64,000 bases of DNA from Topomyia yanbarensis (taxonomy: Eukaryota; Arthropoda; Insecta; Diptera; Culicidae): assembly GCF_030247195.1 (NCBI RefSeq), contig NC_080671.1:35376343-35440342 (forward strand). The letters are read 5' to 3'. Below the pieces are notes generated by a model. The model saw nothing but the letters and a program-made list of their open reading frames with translations. It did no database searches and was not told the origin of the DNA. Numbering within the stretch: the first letter of the stretch is position 1; each line of letters begins with the position of its first letter. The position numbers and the translations under genes were made by a program. Shown one piece after another: positions 24,455 through 36,313 of this stretch.

Positions 24455-25006
24455 AGACGCTCAAGGAGTTCTACTGGCTCGAATATCAACTTTCTGAAGC
24501 GAAAAAGACATTATTTACCACATTAAATATACGTCCCTAATCTTATAATCAACTAAGGCTGTCTGTCGATTCTAGCGCAGAAACGCTAATGATGTGACCA
24601 TCAAGAATACGTCAGACAACCTCAATTGACCCCCTTCGACACCAGTTTGGCCTTACCAAGCCGTAACGCGGGTGGCGGCGTGAAAACTGCCGAATGGGAG
24701 TTGAGAACCGCTTGAAGCAACATCTGATGCTGCTCCAAATATATGTGATATCCAAGACTGACTTGGATAGTTCCATCCAGCCTAGTTTGCATACCTTACA
24801 TAACTAGACTCACTGTTCTCCATTCACCCACAAGAGCCATTTTCACTAGGTTGTAGGTTGTAGCAATAACAATACCGAATTTCTTTCAGTTAATAAATGA
24901 GATAGTCAAGTTATTATTTTATATAATGATATGAAAATGCATGCTAATCTGTGAATCGGATGACCAAATCTGTATGAAACGTTCAAAAAGGTTAAACATC
25001 ATCATA
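24455..25006. other. Intergenic DNA downstream of MED15
   Basis: No gene is supported. No clear minus-strand AATAAA was found close to the MED15 stop. Confidence 0.45.
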
Positions 25007-27490
25007 TTACATTCCGAGTAGCACGCTGGTAGCACTAGGGGCCACCAGGCTCGGATTGGGTGAGCATGCCTGGCGTACTGACATTTCCCATGTGTCCAAC
25101 AGGTGCGACAGCGAGAACATCTCCGGCAGCTTACAGATTCTAGCCAGGAACGACTTCTGCACCTGGATTAGAAACGGTGTTGCATTGTACTCCTGTTCGA
25201 TCAGCGTGCAGCTTGGAGAAGTAAACGGGTACTCCTCGGGTATGGTAACGGCAACCGGAGGGACGCACGGCAAGTGTTTGTCATCTAGCCAACAGATAAG
25301 TTTGATAGTTTTAGTTCCACTGACGGCGCATTGGTCCAGGGAAACCTTGAACTTTTGATCTAAACGTGCAATTTCACCTTGTAGAATGTGGGGAATTTCT
25401 TGCGAACCACCGGAACAAATGGTGAGTGGTTCCTCTACATTCAAGCGTGGTTGTTTTGCTGGAGTTGGTAGATTTTTAATGTCGGGCCCAAACAAAGCTT
25501 CCAGACATGGACGAAATGTACGTTGTAGCGTATGATTCCCGAGTGGGCTTTGAAGGTTGGCAGAAACTGCTTCCACTAGTGGATTGTTAAGCGAAGTTTC
25601 GCGAATAGAGCCGAGTTGGCTGGTAAGAGCAGCTTCGCATTTGTAAAGCGTTTCTAGAGGTATACGACGTGTCGGGTTGCATAAAATTTCCAACAGCCGT
25701 TTCAATTTTCCGATTTTGTCAACGTCGTCGTTCTCCATTCTAGCAATCATACGCTTCAACGGTTCAATATACTTTGTTAAGGATCGATACTTTTCTCGAT
25801 AAAGTTGCTCTTCCTGTGGATTCAAGGGACTGGGAGCAGCCCCGCCAGGCTGCCCGGGAGTATTCAAGCTCGATCCAGGAGATTGACCAATGTTTCTCGG
25901 CGGAACACTTCCCATTTGTGGACTGGGAGACGGGATCAGTGCCGGACTAGGAATCATTTGGCCTGGATGAGACTGTGGACCCATAGAACCCGGTCCAACA
26001 GGCGATGGAACTGATGGAGAAGGTGATTGTCGTAAAAACTGATTCGGAGTTACACTACGTACTGTTCCACCGGGATACACCTGTCCGCCACTCATCATAT
26101 CCTGAGGCTTTCGTACCATAGGATTTGCTCCGATAGGAACGAAATTACCTTGTGCACCCATTTGATTTCCTGGCATATTCCCACCCGGTCCCATTCCACC
26201 AGCATTCATCTGTCCAGGACCAACATTCTGCACTCCTTGTGATTGTTGTTGCTGATTACCTTGCTGTTGTAAGTTGCTCGGCGCACCCGGACCCATGCCA
26301 CCAATTCCACCCTGTGCCTGTTGTTGGGAAACTACTTGCTGCTGAATTTGGCCAAGGTTTCCTCCAGGACCGCCAGCTCCTTGATTCATTTGACCTCCAC
26401 CCATTCCCATTTGTTGCTGATTCGGATTCATTCCTGGAGGCATTTGCTGCCGCAAGACTTGATTTGGGCCGATGCCCATGTTTCCTGGATCCATAGGGCT
26501 GTTACCACCCATCTGGCCCATTTGTCCTGTAGCTTGATTCATGCCCGCTGAATTCAGTTGTTGATTCAATGCATTTTGATTCATTTGCCCACCGGGGTTG
26601 ACTTGCATACCCCCTACACCGCTCATTGGATTCATTTGGTTTGGTCCTCCTAGTGCGCCTTGCTGTTGTTGAGCTTGCTGCTGACTTTGTTGCATTCCGG
26701 CACCTGTCATTTGTCCTTGCATTTGCATCGGATTCATTTGACCCATCTGGGCTTGGTTTCCCATACCGACAATCTTACCACCGCTCATTCCCCCTGGTCC
26801 CATTACGCCACCCATTTGATTGGGCATTCCCGGCTGACCGGGTTGTAGCTGTCCAGGCATCATTCCACCAATTTGATTTGGCCCTCCCATTGCCCCGACA
26901 CGGTTGCCTCCCTGCATTGCAGCCATTCCTCCCGTCATGGGCATCTGGGGACGATTAAGAGTCTGTAGCAAATTTGAAGCATTTCCGCCACCCATCTGAC
27001 CCCCCATTGGACCACCTGGTCCCATCTGTCCACCCATCATCTGTGGTCGCGTTCCTTGGGAAGCCAGTGTTTGCAGAGCATTGATAGGATCAGGCATTCC
27101 ACCCTGCTGACCAGGGTTACCACCGTCTTGATTAGTGTTGGCAGCACTTTGCTGGTTCTTATTCTTGGAATCTGTAATAATTACCATATAGTAAATTTTG
27201 CACACCCAGTCGGATCATAGAAAACATACTCATCTCTCGGACGTGTAAAATAAGTCGAGCCACGTAACCAAGATACTCGTCCTTGTTTCGGGCCTTAGTA
27301 AAAACATGATTCTCCATTTCGAGTGCATTTTTACTGGAAGTCATCCCGGATTGTTGGATGGCTTCATTACTTTGCGAATAAAATCCAAATTTAGTTAAGA
27401 AATTAGTAGGAATGGACGAAAAGATACTTACATTTTGTTAACGACACTCTGTCGAAAGCTGGGAGTTTTCCAAGAATTATCATCTGCCAT
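25007..27490 (-). CDS. MED15: Mediator complex subunit 15 (MED15)
   Basis: Assembled from three minus-strand exons: 27490-27432, 27369-27230 and 27171-25007. The 62-bp and 58-bp introns have GTAAGT and GTATGT donors, and the total is 2364 nt or 787 residues. Residues about 7-66 form the KIX activator-binding domain ([14 protein letters not shown], then [20 protein letters not shown], matching human MED15). Residues about 68-515 are Gln/Met/Gly/Pro-rich and low complexity. Residues 520-787 ([20 protein letters not shown] to LLGM) form the conserved C-terminal Mediator-binding part. It acts in the nucleus as a tail-module subunit linking activators to RNA polymerase II. The start ATG at 27490 gives the expected [10 protein letters not shown] opening. 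Human MED15 is also about 790 residues. The gene looks intact. Confidence 0.95.
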
Positions 27491-27963
27491 TTTATTCCAA
27501 AAATTTAAACAGTTTTTACAATAATTGCATTAATTATTAACAGATTTGACAACGTTTAAAGTAATTAGGACGATTAGGACACAATGCACATTAAATGAAT
27601 ATTCTCATGTAAATCTGACGATTTGACAGTTTGGGATGATAAAACTGACAGCATGTTACAGCAGTTCAAGACCATCAGATGCAAAGGTGACAACAGCCTG
27701 TCTAATGCAAAATGCCTTGGTATGCGCCGCCTATGTGTCATATCATGAACCAAAAAAGATTTTGAGTTTGATACACACGAATTGGGTCATTTAAATTCTT
27801 TTATTTCATAAACTGACAGAATTAATCTTTCTAAATATAGTAATACATATAGTTACGAAACATATGATCCCATAGACGCACCGACATGCCAACACAACGT
27901 ACAAGTAGGACACATGACCGGATACATCGTCCGTGTGTAAACATTTGAATTAATATACAATAA

Positions 27964-28299
27964 ACACTAGCGCCGCCATACCAACCTATCCCAACTATCC
28001 GTCAAATACATTCCGGAACCGGTTCGAAATCTTGAATGGATTCAGTATGGAATCTTGCTCAAAAAAGACAACCGATTTCGTCTCTATCGGTTGATGCATT
28101 TGAGCTGGAATTCATGCTGGAATTTCGAACCGAACTAGTTTGACTGGGTAGATTAATAACCGCTGTCAATTCTGTCGAACTCAGCCACAAAAAACATGGT
28201 GACAATAGCGCACCTGGTTTGGATATCACAACTACCTTCGAAACCGTTAGCGATTTTACACAAGTTGAATGCTGAAGATGGACGTCTGTTCTCTGTGGC
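27964..28299 (+). repeat. Dispersed repeat R2w, copy 2
   Basis: Same orientation and ends as 11365-11716 (AACACTAGCGCCGCCA to CTGTTCTCTGTGGC), with the same internal CCGGAACCGGTT MITE. Confidence 0.8.
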
Positions 28300-28446
28300 A
28301 ACGGAATGCATATATGTTTGTATGAAACCCTAATTAGTTCAATGTTGCCTTTCTGTTAACTTATTTTAGCATTCGAATGTTGGTGTGATGAAGTGAAAAA
28401 CAGACAACCGAACCACTTCCCAGTTTATTTTGGTATGCCTGGTAGG

Positions 28447-28585
28447 TGAAGGCGATGGGAATGAGAGAAGGATGGGTCTGAGGGAGGTGGGATAGGGTGG
28501 TGGTCTGAGGTGGGTCTGATGGGGTGGAATCTGAAGAGGCTTGAGAGGGGAAAGGGTGGTTGGAGGGTGATATGTGGGGAGTAGC
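28447..28585 (+). repeat. Purine/G-rich strand-asymmetric tract with G4 motif
   Basis: About 140 bp with repeated GGG and GG runs and few C. 28474-28497 has four GGG runs separated by 5, 4 and 3 bases, meeting the usual G-quadruplex rule. Further GGG runs follow. It is not coding. Confidence 0.7.
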
Positions 28586-28650
28586 TACGCCACTATTAAT
28601 TTCTGGAAAACTTATTTTAGTTAAAATAAATAAGGATTTTTAGGTGTATG

Positions 28651-28900
28651 CACACAGAAAAAAAAATGTTGGTAAAAATAAGTTTTTCACTCTTAGCAAA
28701 AAACAACCAACGCATACTCTTAGTTTAAAAATAAAACGTTCGTTTTGAGTACTATTCTTCATTTTCTTAAAAGGAAAACTTTTACTTTGATAATTTTTCT
28801 TGATCAATTAGAAAGTTTTACTTTCAACTTAATAGTTGGCGTTGGTTGTTTCTTGCTAAGCGCGGAACACTCTTATTTTTACCAATATTTTTTTTTTCTG
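28651..28900. mobile_element. MITE, about 250 bp, CACAGAAAAAAAAA ends
   Basis: CACACAGAAAAAAAAA...TTGGTAAAAATAAG at the left is mirrored by CTTATTTTTACCAA...TTTTTTCTG at the right. Inner CTTAGCAAAAAACAACCAACG is also mirrored. Non-coding. Confidence 0.75.
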
Positions 28901-29106
28901 TATGTACAGGTTACGAAATTTTCTAATGCAGATTATTACAGTGAGTTAATGTCTCAATCCTTTTTTCATTTCTAAGACCAAAACTATTGAAAAAATCATA
29001 TCATATATCAGATCATAGGCTTTTCTATTGCTCATGTACGTACACGTGGCATGACACAAATACTACATCACTAGTTAGTGGAAAATAATAAACAAAGACG
29101 GCAAAA

Positions 29107-29225
29107 AGCCGTGTGGTGTCCGGCGGGCTGAAATCTTTTTGCACTATTTCAACCAAGAATAGAACCTCTGGGAACTGCTCCCATGTCGTAAGAGGCGACT
29201 AACAACATGCTAGGAGTTCCTAGGC
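29107..29225 (+). ncRNA. Candidate HDV-like self-cleaving ribozyme
   Basis: Position is the main argument: it starts exactly at the insertion's 5' end, where R2, RTE and SIDE elements carry such ribozymes. CCTCT...AGAGG with an inner GGGA...TCCC hairpin precedes GCGACTAAC, which resembles the J4/2 strand holding the catalytic C. I could not confirm the full double-pseudoknot fold by eye. Confidence 0.3.
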
Positions 29226-31040
29226 CGACGTTTTGCTCCGTACCGAAGACTTAATCTGGACGGACCTTAAGGTTTTCCATATTACCCTCTTTCCAGTCTG
29301 TATTTAGTGAATCACTGACATATACTCACCTTTTCTGATTCGCCTTTCTTGATTGTGTACCAACGTTTTAAGTTTCTTCTGGCGGTTGTATATTAGCCGT
29401 AAATGACGAAATCTAATTCTACACTAAGTAACAGAATATATTAATATACCGGCACTTCCACGCCAAGGTTTAACTTCCAAAGCTTTGGTTTAAAAACCGT
29501 TTTTAAAAAATGGAAACTTTCATGTAGGAAATTTATTGAATTGGCCTAAGATGGAGCTGTCGAATTTCACAAAAAGCTTTTTATGTTGCAAGTGATCTGT
29601 AGTTGTGTTAAATTAGGTATTTTTCTATTATATTTGGAACCGTCTACCGACAAATCTACATTTACGAATACCTCCAAAAGTGACTCCTTGAGGTCTCATG
29701 AAGGCCTGACACTAGCTTTATGATACGTTTGCTTTTCTAAACAGTAATAAAAATCTCAACATTCAAGAACTTCACTTTGTCAGAAAATGTAGGGCCATCG
29801 GAAGCTAAAACTTCGTAAAATCGCACTCCTGGTCCTTTTTTCAGTGCAGTACTCTACGTCACTCGTTCAAATTTGCACCGCTCTTATGGTAGTCGGTATT
29901 TGCTAGAATTACTGTTCTCCCATCCATTCTGGTAGTCAAACGGTGGGATAGCAAAATTCTTACAAGTTTCCTATCTCATGCCTCCACGCGAGTCTAAGTC
30001 TATTGATGACATTTGGTCCTTAGACCGCAGAATGAGAGGGTGCGAACAGAATGAGAGGGTGCGAACAGATCTAGTCGAGAAAACATTGCCGTAAAATGAA
30101 TAGTTGATCGGAAATTAGCCCCAATACGACTAATCTGACTAGTATCTATGAACACGGGTCAATACGTATTGAAAATTCGCCGCGTCTGTTTTTATGAACC
30201 TAATTTAAAGCTCCGTTATTGCTAACAAGCCCGTGCATCAGGTTAACAATCCTTTATATTTCCCTTCAGTGTTCGGTATTATCGCTCGTATACTTGTATT
30301 CCACAAACAATCCGATATGGAAAATAAGAAATACTTTCCTTGATTTATAACATCTCTCGCTATTTTTGCCTGTATAATGTGTTATCACTCGGTAGTTTTC
30401 AAGCCAATAAATATATCGTAGAGAAGAAGTAGCGAATTCTGTCCAAATACTGTTGCAATAAATAGTGATCCGGCCCATTACGCGGATAAGATTAGCTTTT
30501 CTAGGCAATACTCCCACGGTCGGCCGTGTGGAGTTCAAATTGCTTTTGTTTAGGGAACATAGTATACTCTCGGTAGCCGGCTGCCCAGAGTTTAAAAATA
30601 ACCAAAAACTAAACAAGATCATCTCTTTTTCGAGTGATCGTGCACTCGAAGACTAACTAAACAACTACCTAATAAAACATGCTTTACAGGTCGCATCGTT
30701 TGCTTGGAGCGAATCCTAGACCTGATACCCTTCCAAACCACCAACTCCGCGACACCTATGGAAGAGTCTGATGAATCGTCGTCCTTCCGTTAAGTAGGTG
30801 GAGCATCAACACTTCCCGTCTACCTTATCCTTTATCCTTCCCCGTGAACGATGGAGATGGGGGCGGCCGGCAATGATGGCTATCATGCTGTTGAGGTTTT
30901 AATATGGGTCGGATTGGTATGAATTCCTACTTACCACTTCCTAAGCAACTCTTATTAGATAATCAGCAGTCAAACATGATGAAGTCAGTGTGCAATCCGC
31001 CAAAATCATCGTCACAACGCAACGCAACGCAACGCAACGC
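29107..31040 (+). mobile_element. Non-coding LINE-like insertion, (AACGC)5 tail, 24-bp TSD
   Basis: An exact 24-bp direct repeat starting AAATAATAAACAAAG flanks it (29083-29106 and 31041-31064). The 3' end is five perfect AACGC units (31016-31040), a simple-repeat tail as left by target-primed reverse transcription. The 5' end is GC-rich (GTGTGGTGTCCGGCGGGC) with CCCATGTCGTAAGAGGCGAC at 29182. No RT or gag frame is present in 1.93 kb, so it must have been mobilised in trans. A 19-bp tandem duplication lies near 30026. Confidence 0.8.
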
Positions 31041-31339
31041 AAATAATAAACAAAGACGGCAAAAGCAAATGGGATTGTTTTCAACCATGAACCATTCAGC
31101 TTGTCTGATTAAGACACATTAAAGAACAATTCTTCACCATGTATACAGCCTGAAGAAAACCACAGTTCAGCTTTATCAATAAACCTTTTCGTTACCGCTA
31201 TTCAGCTGAGAAAATTATCATAGAAAAAATATTAAAAAAGACATTTATTTCAAGTTACACACGCCATCAATCTCTTTAGAAGCCATATACTTTTATTAGT
31301 TTACGTTACAATTAGAGAAAAATGTATTACCTTGTTGGA

Positions 31340-31560
31340 TATCATATCACGTACCTCGATTCGAACCAGAAACCTGTTGAATACTAAGCACTTACCTTAC
31401 TGTCTGCACTAATCTTGCATACATCAAATGCTTAAGATTTCACCGATGTACCGAAAAGTCTAGGCTGCTAAATAGAGTCTGTACAAAGACTACACTAGCC
31501 TTTTGTAGATTTAAGTGAACCTAGTTGGTTCGGGTTCGAATCCCAACCTACGATAATTTT
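31340..31560. repeat. tRNA-like B-box repeat pair, SINE-like
   Basis: CGATTCGAACC (minus-strand B box) near 31370 and GGGTTCGAATCCC (plus-strand B box) near 31528 face each other about 150 bp apart. No complete cloverleaf was found at either, so these are not called tRNA genes. A similar isolated B box lies near 32927 on the minus strand. Confidence 0.35.
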
Positions 31561-31870
31561 TTTATGCGATAATTTTTAGAACATTCGGAAATTTTAAATT
31601 GGACAATTTACTAATTTCAAAAACTAATGATTGTAGACGTTTTTGTATCCAAGATGAGGACTTACGGATGTCACAAAACTGTGTCATGTGAAAGTGGTGG
31701 TGACTGAATGATGGATTGATGCCATTTATAATTCTAAGGTGGCAATCTCGTCGATTTATTTACCAAATGGTCCATGGTAACAATTCTGGTGTTAAAAATT
31801 TACAGAATCGTTCGAACAAACATTTTCTCTTGTGTTCAGTAAGTAAACAGACCATTTTGAATTAAAAGCA

Positions 31871-32122
31871 CAGACTAACAGACATAACACTCAAAAACAA
31901 AACTTCGTCCGCTTTAACGGTCATTTCAAATATATTTGTAGTTGGGACTGTGGCTATTGGGGATAGACCACTAGTGAAAAATTGTTCCCAAACCTGAGGG
32001 GTATCCCACCAGTAAATGAGTGTTTGGGACCGTGAATAAAAGGTGGAGCTAGTGTTCTGGGAAAATTGTCGGATCGATGTTTTTTGAGGGAATTTCCTCA
32101 TAGTGTTATGTCTGTTAGTCTG
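31871..32122. mobile_element. MITE with perfect 20-bp inverted ends
   Basis: CAGACTAACAGACATAACAC at 31871-31890 is perfectly complementary to 32103-32122. TTAA occurs just outside both ends, so a TTAA target is possible but not certain. Non-coding. Confidence 0.85.
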
Positions 32123-32440
32123 TGTTAAAAGGTAAATTTACATAAAAATGGGTTCGTATGATTTGGTAAGCTTTTACATTGAAAAGCTGTAAATCGTTGG
32201 TTTCACATGCTGAAAACTCAGTAGATCTAAAACAACAAAATAAATTTGCTATTGTTATTGCTTCTAAACCGTAATATATGAAAACATCTCGATTGGAATG
32301 TACCGAAACATTTAGAAAATATACTGTTTTCTCACTTGAAACATTTATGAGCACGGTTGTCGCCAATGTAATAATCATACGTTTTTCCAGGGATTTTATA
32401 GTCCACAGATAGGTACTTACTTCGAAATAGGAACGGGCGA

Positions 32441-32487
32441 TTTAAGTTAACAACATCGATTGTCACAATCGATGTTGTTAACTTAAA
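32441..32487. repeat. Perfect 47-bp palindrome
   Basis: Arms of 23 bp (32441-32463 and 32465-32487) are exact complements around a single C. The inner sequence includes GTTAAC and ATCGAT. The arms show no mismatch, unlike the decayed repeats nearby. Confidence 0.9.
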
Positions 32488-33948
32488 AAAATTGATCTGG
32501 TAAAATCGATTTTGTTTCAAAATTGTCATTGAAAAAGATACGATTTTCTTACAATCGAGCTTTTTGTCTCGAAAAATCATGAATTTTCCGATATATCAGT
32601 ATAAAACATTACTTATTACTCGACTGTGCGGGGATTTGGCTGGGTTCAACTAAGTGTGTATGTATATGCAAGTCCTTGGTATGAATTATTTTTTTGGTTT
32701 ACTAATGCATCGAACCAACTTTATAGCTTCTTTTGTTAGCAGACATTTTTTCAGGACGAAACTAAAATTGCAAATTGACTGCATGAAATTGTAAAAAAAA
32801 ACACTGTATAAATGTTACCGTTGAAGCAACAAATAGAATAAGAAAAGGGTTCTAAGTGAGCAGTATTTCAGTTAAAAGTAAAATAAAAAAAAATAATTTT
32901 CGTGTATTGGGACTCGAACCCAGGTCGGTTACCATTCGTCATGGTTCGCTAATCGTGTCAATTTTTGGAGTAGATACAATTACCTATGTTAAACACATAA
33001 TTCAGCTAAAAGTCAAAGGTGGTATAAGGGCAAATGTATAGGCAGAAACAACCTTTTGAAGACATAGTGCAGCTTATTGATTAAAGGTAATAGTATTGGC
33101 AACATCATCATTTATTCAACTCGTAATTTAGTCTAATTAAGATGGTTCAATAAAAGCATTAATATTGCCGCTACTACATTTGTTAGTAGTATAGTTCAGC
33201 TTAGTTTGAACTGGCGAGTACTGGAGTTTAAATAGGTTGAATAAACTGTTAATGTTTAAATAGTTCAGCGAAAGTATTATTCAGCTTAAATAGCCTTTAA
33301 TCTGCTTTTAATCAGCAAGTAGTCTTATAGTTCAGCTCCCAATGTTTGTTGGGCTGTTAGTGCAGACTTTGAATCATGTCAAAGAAGTACTGTATATGAG
33401 GACGACCTCAGGAGACTCGAGATTGGCGCCTGTTATCTATATGACTTAAATAAAACATACCCTCCGAAAAACCTTTACACTACCTTTACACAGATTCTTT
33501 AAATCAATCGATTATTTCCATTAATCGATTACTATTACTATATAGTAAATTGAAAAATAATCTATTAGCTACTATTCGATTTAGTGAAAAATCGTTGCAA
33601 AACCACAATGCGGAAAATGACAGCCAATTCAAGTTTTCTAATAGCATGACATTTGTGTAATGGTGATAGCATTATTACCGCAAAAAACGGGCAAGTTTAC
33701 TCTAAAATCAATCCATACAAACTTGCGCTCAATTAAGTTGTTGTAAAGAGTTATAAAGTTTTTAAAATTGTCATTTTTTCAGGTATAATAATATTCAACG
33801 ATAACAAATTGAAAAGGTATATCTTATTCTTGACTCATCCTAAAACCCTTCCACAAAAACTAAACAGAATTAGTTTCCATCAAGTTAAATCAGAGAAATA
33901 CCTATTTCTTCTGGCCAATTTTCAATGCCCGTTTAACCACCACTTTCC
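32488..33948. other. AT-rich DNA with GTTCAGCTT and ATCGATTA word clusters
   Basis: No gene is supported. Recurrent GTTCAGCT words (33000-33340) and ATCGATTA words (33500-33590) are noted. Confidence 0.4.
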
Positions 33949-33956
33949 GTCAAAGT

Positions 33957-34258
33957 CAGGGCCGGCGGATAGCGTGGGTAGTATAAGTAGTACTACCCAC
34001 TCGAAAATAACCGAGTGGGTAATTACCCACTCGAAATTTTGGACATTTTCATAAATTTGAAATCTGCCACGTATGTATCTCGGTCACACATTTGAAAATA
34101 TCGATGCACAACAACTTGATTTACACAAACACATTGCAAGTGATTTAATGTAAATGTAATGCAAGTGTATGCATTACGAAAATGAGACAAATCCCTTATC
34201 TATTACCCTCACCCTATGCTTACTACCCACTCGTGCTAAAAGTGTATCGCCGGTCCTG
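33957..34258. mobile_element. hAT-type MITE, 302 bp, 8-bp TSD GTCAAAGT
   Basis: The ends CAGGGCCGGCGGATA and TATCGCCGGTCCTG are inverted repeats. GTCAAAGT is exactly duplicated at 33949-33956 and 34259-34266. Subterminal CTACCCACTCG and CGAGTGGGT motifs repeat at both ends. There is no transposase. Confidence 0.92.
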
Positions 34259-34266
34259 GTCAAAGT

Positions 34267-36129
34267 GCGAATCTAATGTATACACAAACAAACGCTGTAA
34301 TTTTCATCAAAATTGGAAAACATCAATAAGACCAGCAACAACATTTTGCAAAACTGGCAGTTAACAGAAACGTCTTAAACTCAAGTACTGGTGAATTTGG
34401 ACAGTTGCGAACTCTATAGCTACAAGCGCTGGCGTTAAAAATACTCTTGGTACCTTTCATATCAAGGTCATCTTCTACGATCTCGTCACGCAATCTCTTG
34501 GGTACAAACTCATTCAGTCTTGCATTTTTTAATTCTGTTTCTCTACCACTCTACATTAAATTTTCAACAATCCTCAAACTTAACAACGCAGGAGTCCGTT
34601 ATGTTTTACAGCTTTTGGACCACGTTGTTTAGTGATTAGCTCTGTTTGCTCTTCATTATTTGTTTCTACTTTACACTTTGCTTCGCGTTCTTTATCAGGA
34701 CGTTAGTGGATAAACTCTATTTGTATGGTCGATTAAATTTAATGACTTTTTTCGCGCATAATATTTATGATCGGGGTTTGGCTTGTATTTTTGTTCTTTG
34801 TACTTTGTATATTAATAGCATCGTGTTAAGAAGGCAATATTACGCTTAAACGATGGGAGAATAGGTGTTGTAGTATGCCTTTGAGTTCAAATTCTGTTTC
34901 CCACTTTTTTGACTAGGTTAAATCGTTTAGAAATGATTGGGTCTTGGGTTGAGAATTACAAGATAGAAGAGTGCCAGACTTCTGGAAATATATCGTGCTA
35001 TAGTTCAACATTTATCCTTACAGAAAATTTCTTGATTAAAGCCAAATTTACACCTTTCCGATCCGATTCAGTGACGGACGATTTTTTTATTTCGACTGGA
35101 TACAACCACATATGCCGTTACACAACCGTTTCAGACAGTGCACAAACAGTTTGACTGATCGCATTGTTGATTTAAACTAATTTATCGGTTAATTTCGATT
35201 GGCATTTTAATTCACCGACCGACAGTTGAACGTATGGAATTGAATTATTGAATTCAACTGCAATATAAAAATCGTATTTATTCAACTTGTGAGGTTAATT
35301 TACCTGTTTGTTTTTGTGCTGTTAGACCCCCCTTCAATTCTACATCCTCCCTCCAGACGAGAAGACACGGCAAGGCACAAATCTCCGACTACATAAGGGG
35401 AATGTGCCATTTGAGCCAATATATTCTACGTCCTGATTCCTGACTACATTGTGCTTTACGCACTGTTGCTGGTTTTTTGTAGAAACAATAAACTCAACTG
35501 AGGGAAAGTGTGCGAAACTAGGGTCAGAACACTTGTGATGTACTTTAAAAAAATCAGCGAAATTAAATGCATTTCTTTCCATCAAAATTGAAATTTACAA
35601 TGTATTTTGCGGTTGCGTGTAAGACGTCAAAATCCTACAAAAGCTAGCCCTACATTCAACAAAACGTAGAACAAAGTAGATCAGCGTAAAACGTAAACTT
35701 TTCTGCGAGAGAGTACAAAGTTGATGCGAAAATGGAAATTAAATGCATTTTACTTAATTTGATGCAAATTTGTTATACATTCCTAGAGTGATCTGCCCCT
35801 AGGTGCGAAATTGATCAGGCGAATGAAATGGATATCAATGGACATATTTCAGTGTAACTCTTTTCTGGTTCGAATTGATTCTTCTATTAACAATGTCGGA
35901 TTTATGGCATTATTGAAGCTCTGATCAAAACTTAGATTGCACCTGTTGTGCTTAAAACTACTAAACTGACCGCCTAATGTTACATCGAGAGTTAAAAACT
36001 AAATTTGAATTCTTGCAAGTTTTACTAAGCAAGTGAAATTTTAGTTTGTAGCATGAACTAGGACCATGAAACACTTTTTTTGCATCACAAAACGCACAAA
36101 ACAGCAAAATCGAAAAATTCCCGCGAATA
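34267..36129. other. AT-rich DNA without recognisable features
   Basis: Short ORFs only, and none has a recognisable domain. No repeat partner was identified in the window. Confidence 0.45.
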
Positions 36130-36313
36130 TACCCGGTCAAACCGTTCGGAATTTGATTCTGAATCCTGAATGAAGTAAGTGTGAATTCCAACTCAAATGC
36201 AATAACCGATTCTGAAACCGATTGAGTCGGAACCGGTTGTTGCATTTGAGTTGGAATCTATACTGACTGCATTCAAAAATCCGAAGCGGTTCCGGAATGT
36301 GTTTAACTGGGTA
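36130..36313. mobile_element. TA-flanked MITE, about 184 bp
   Basis: TACCCGGTCAAACC at the left and GTTTAACTGGGTA at the right are inverted repeats within TA duplications. Inner ATTCCAACTCAAATGCAA and TTGCATTTGAGTTGGAAT are near-perfect complements. Related copies sit inside both R2w repeats. Confidence 0.85.

Noticed and set aside
25056..26958. Several plus-strand ORFs opposite MED15
   Set aside because: Antisense frames of the MED15 coding exon; no independent support.
31340..31560. tRNA genes suggested by GGTTCGAATCC boxes (also near 32927)
   Set aside because: Only T-arm-like boxes are present; acceptor, D and anticodon arms do not fold into a cloverleaf by eye.
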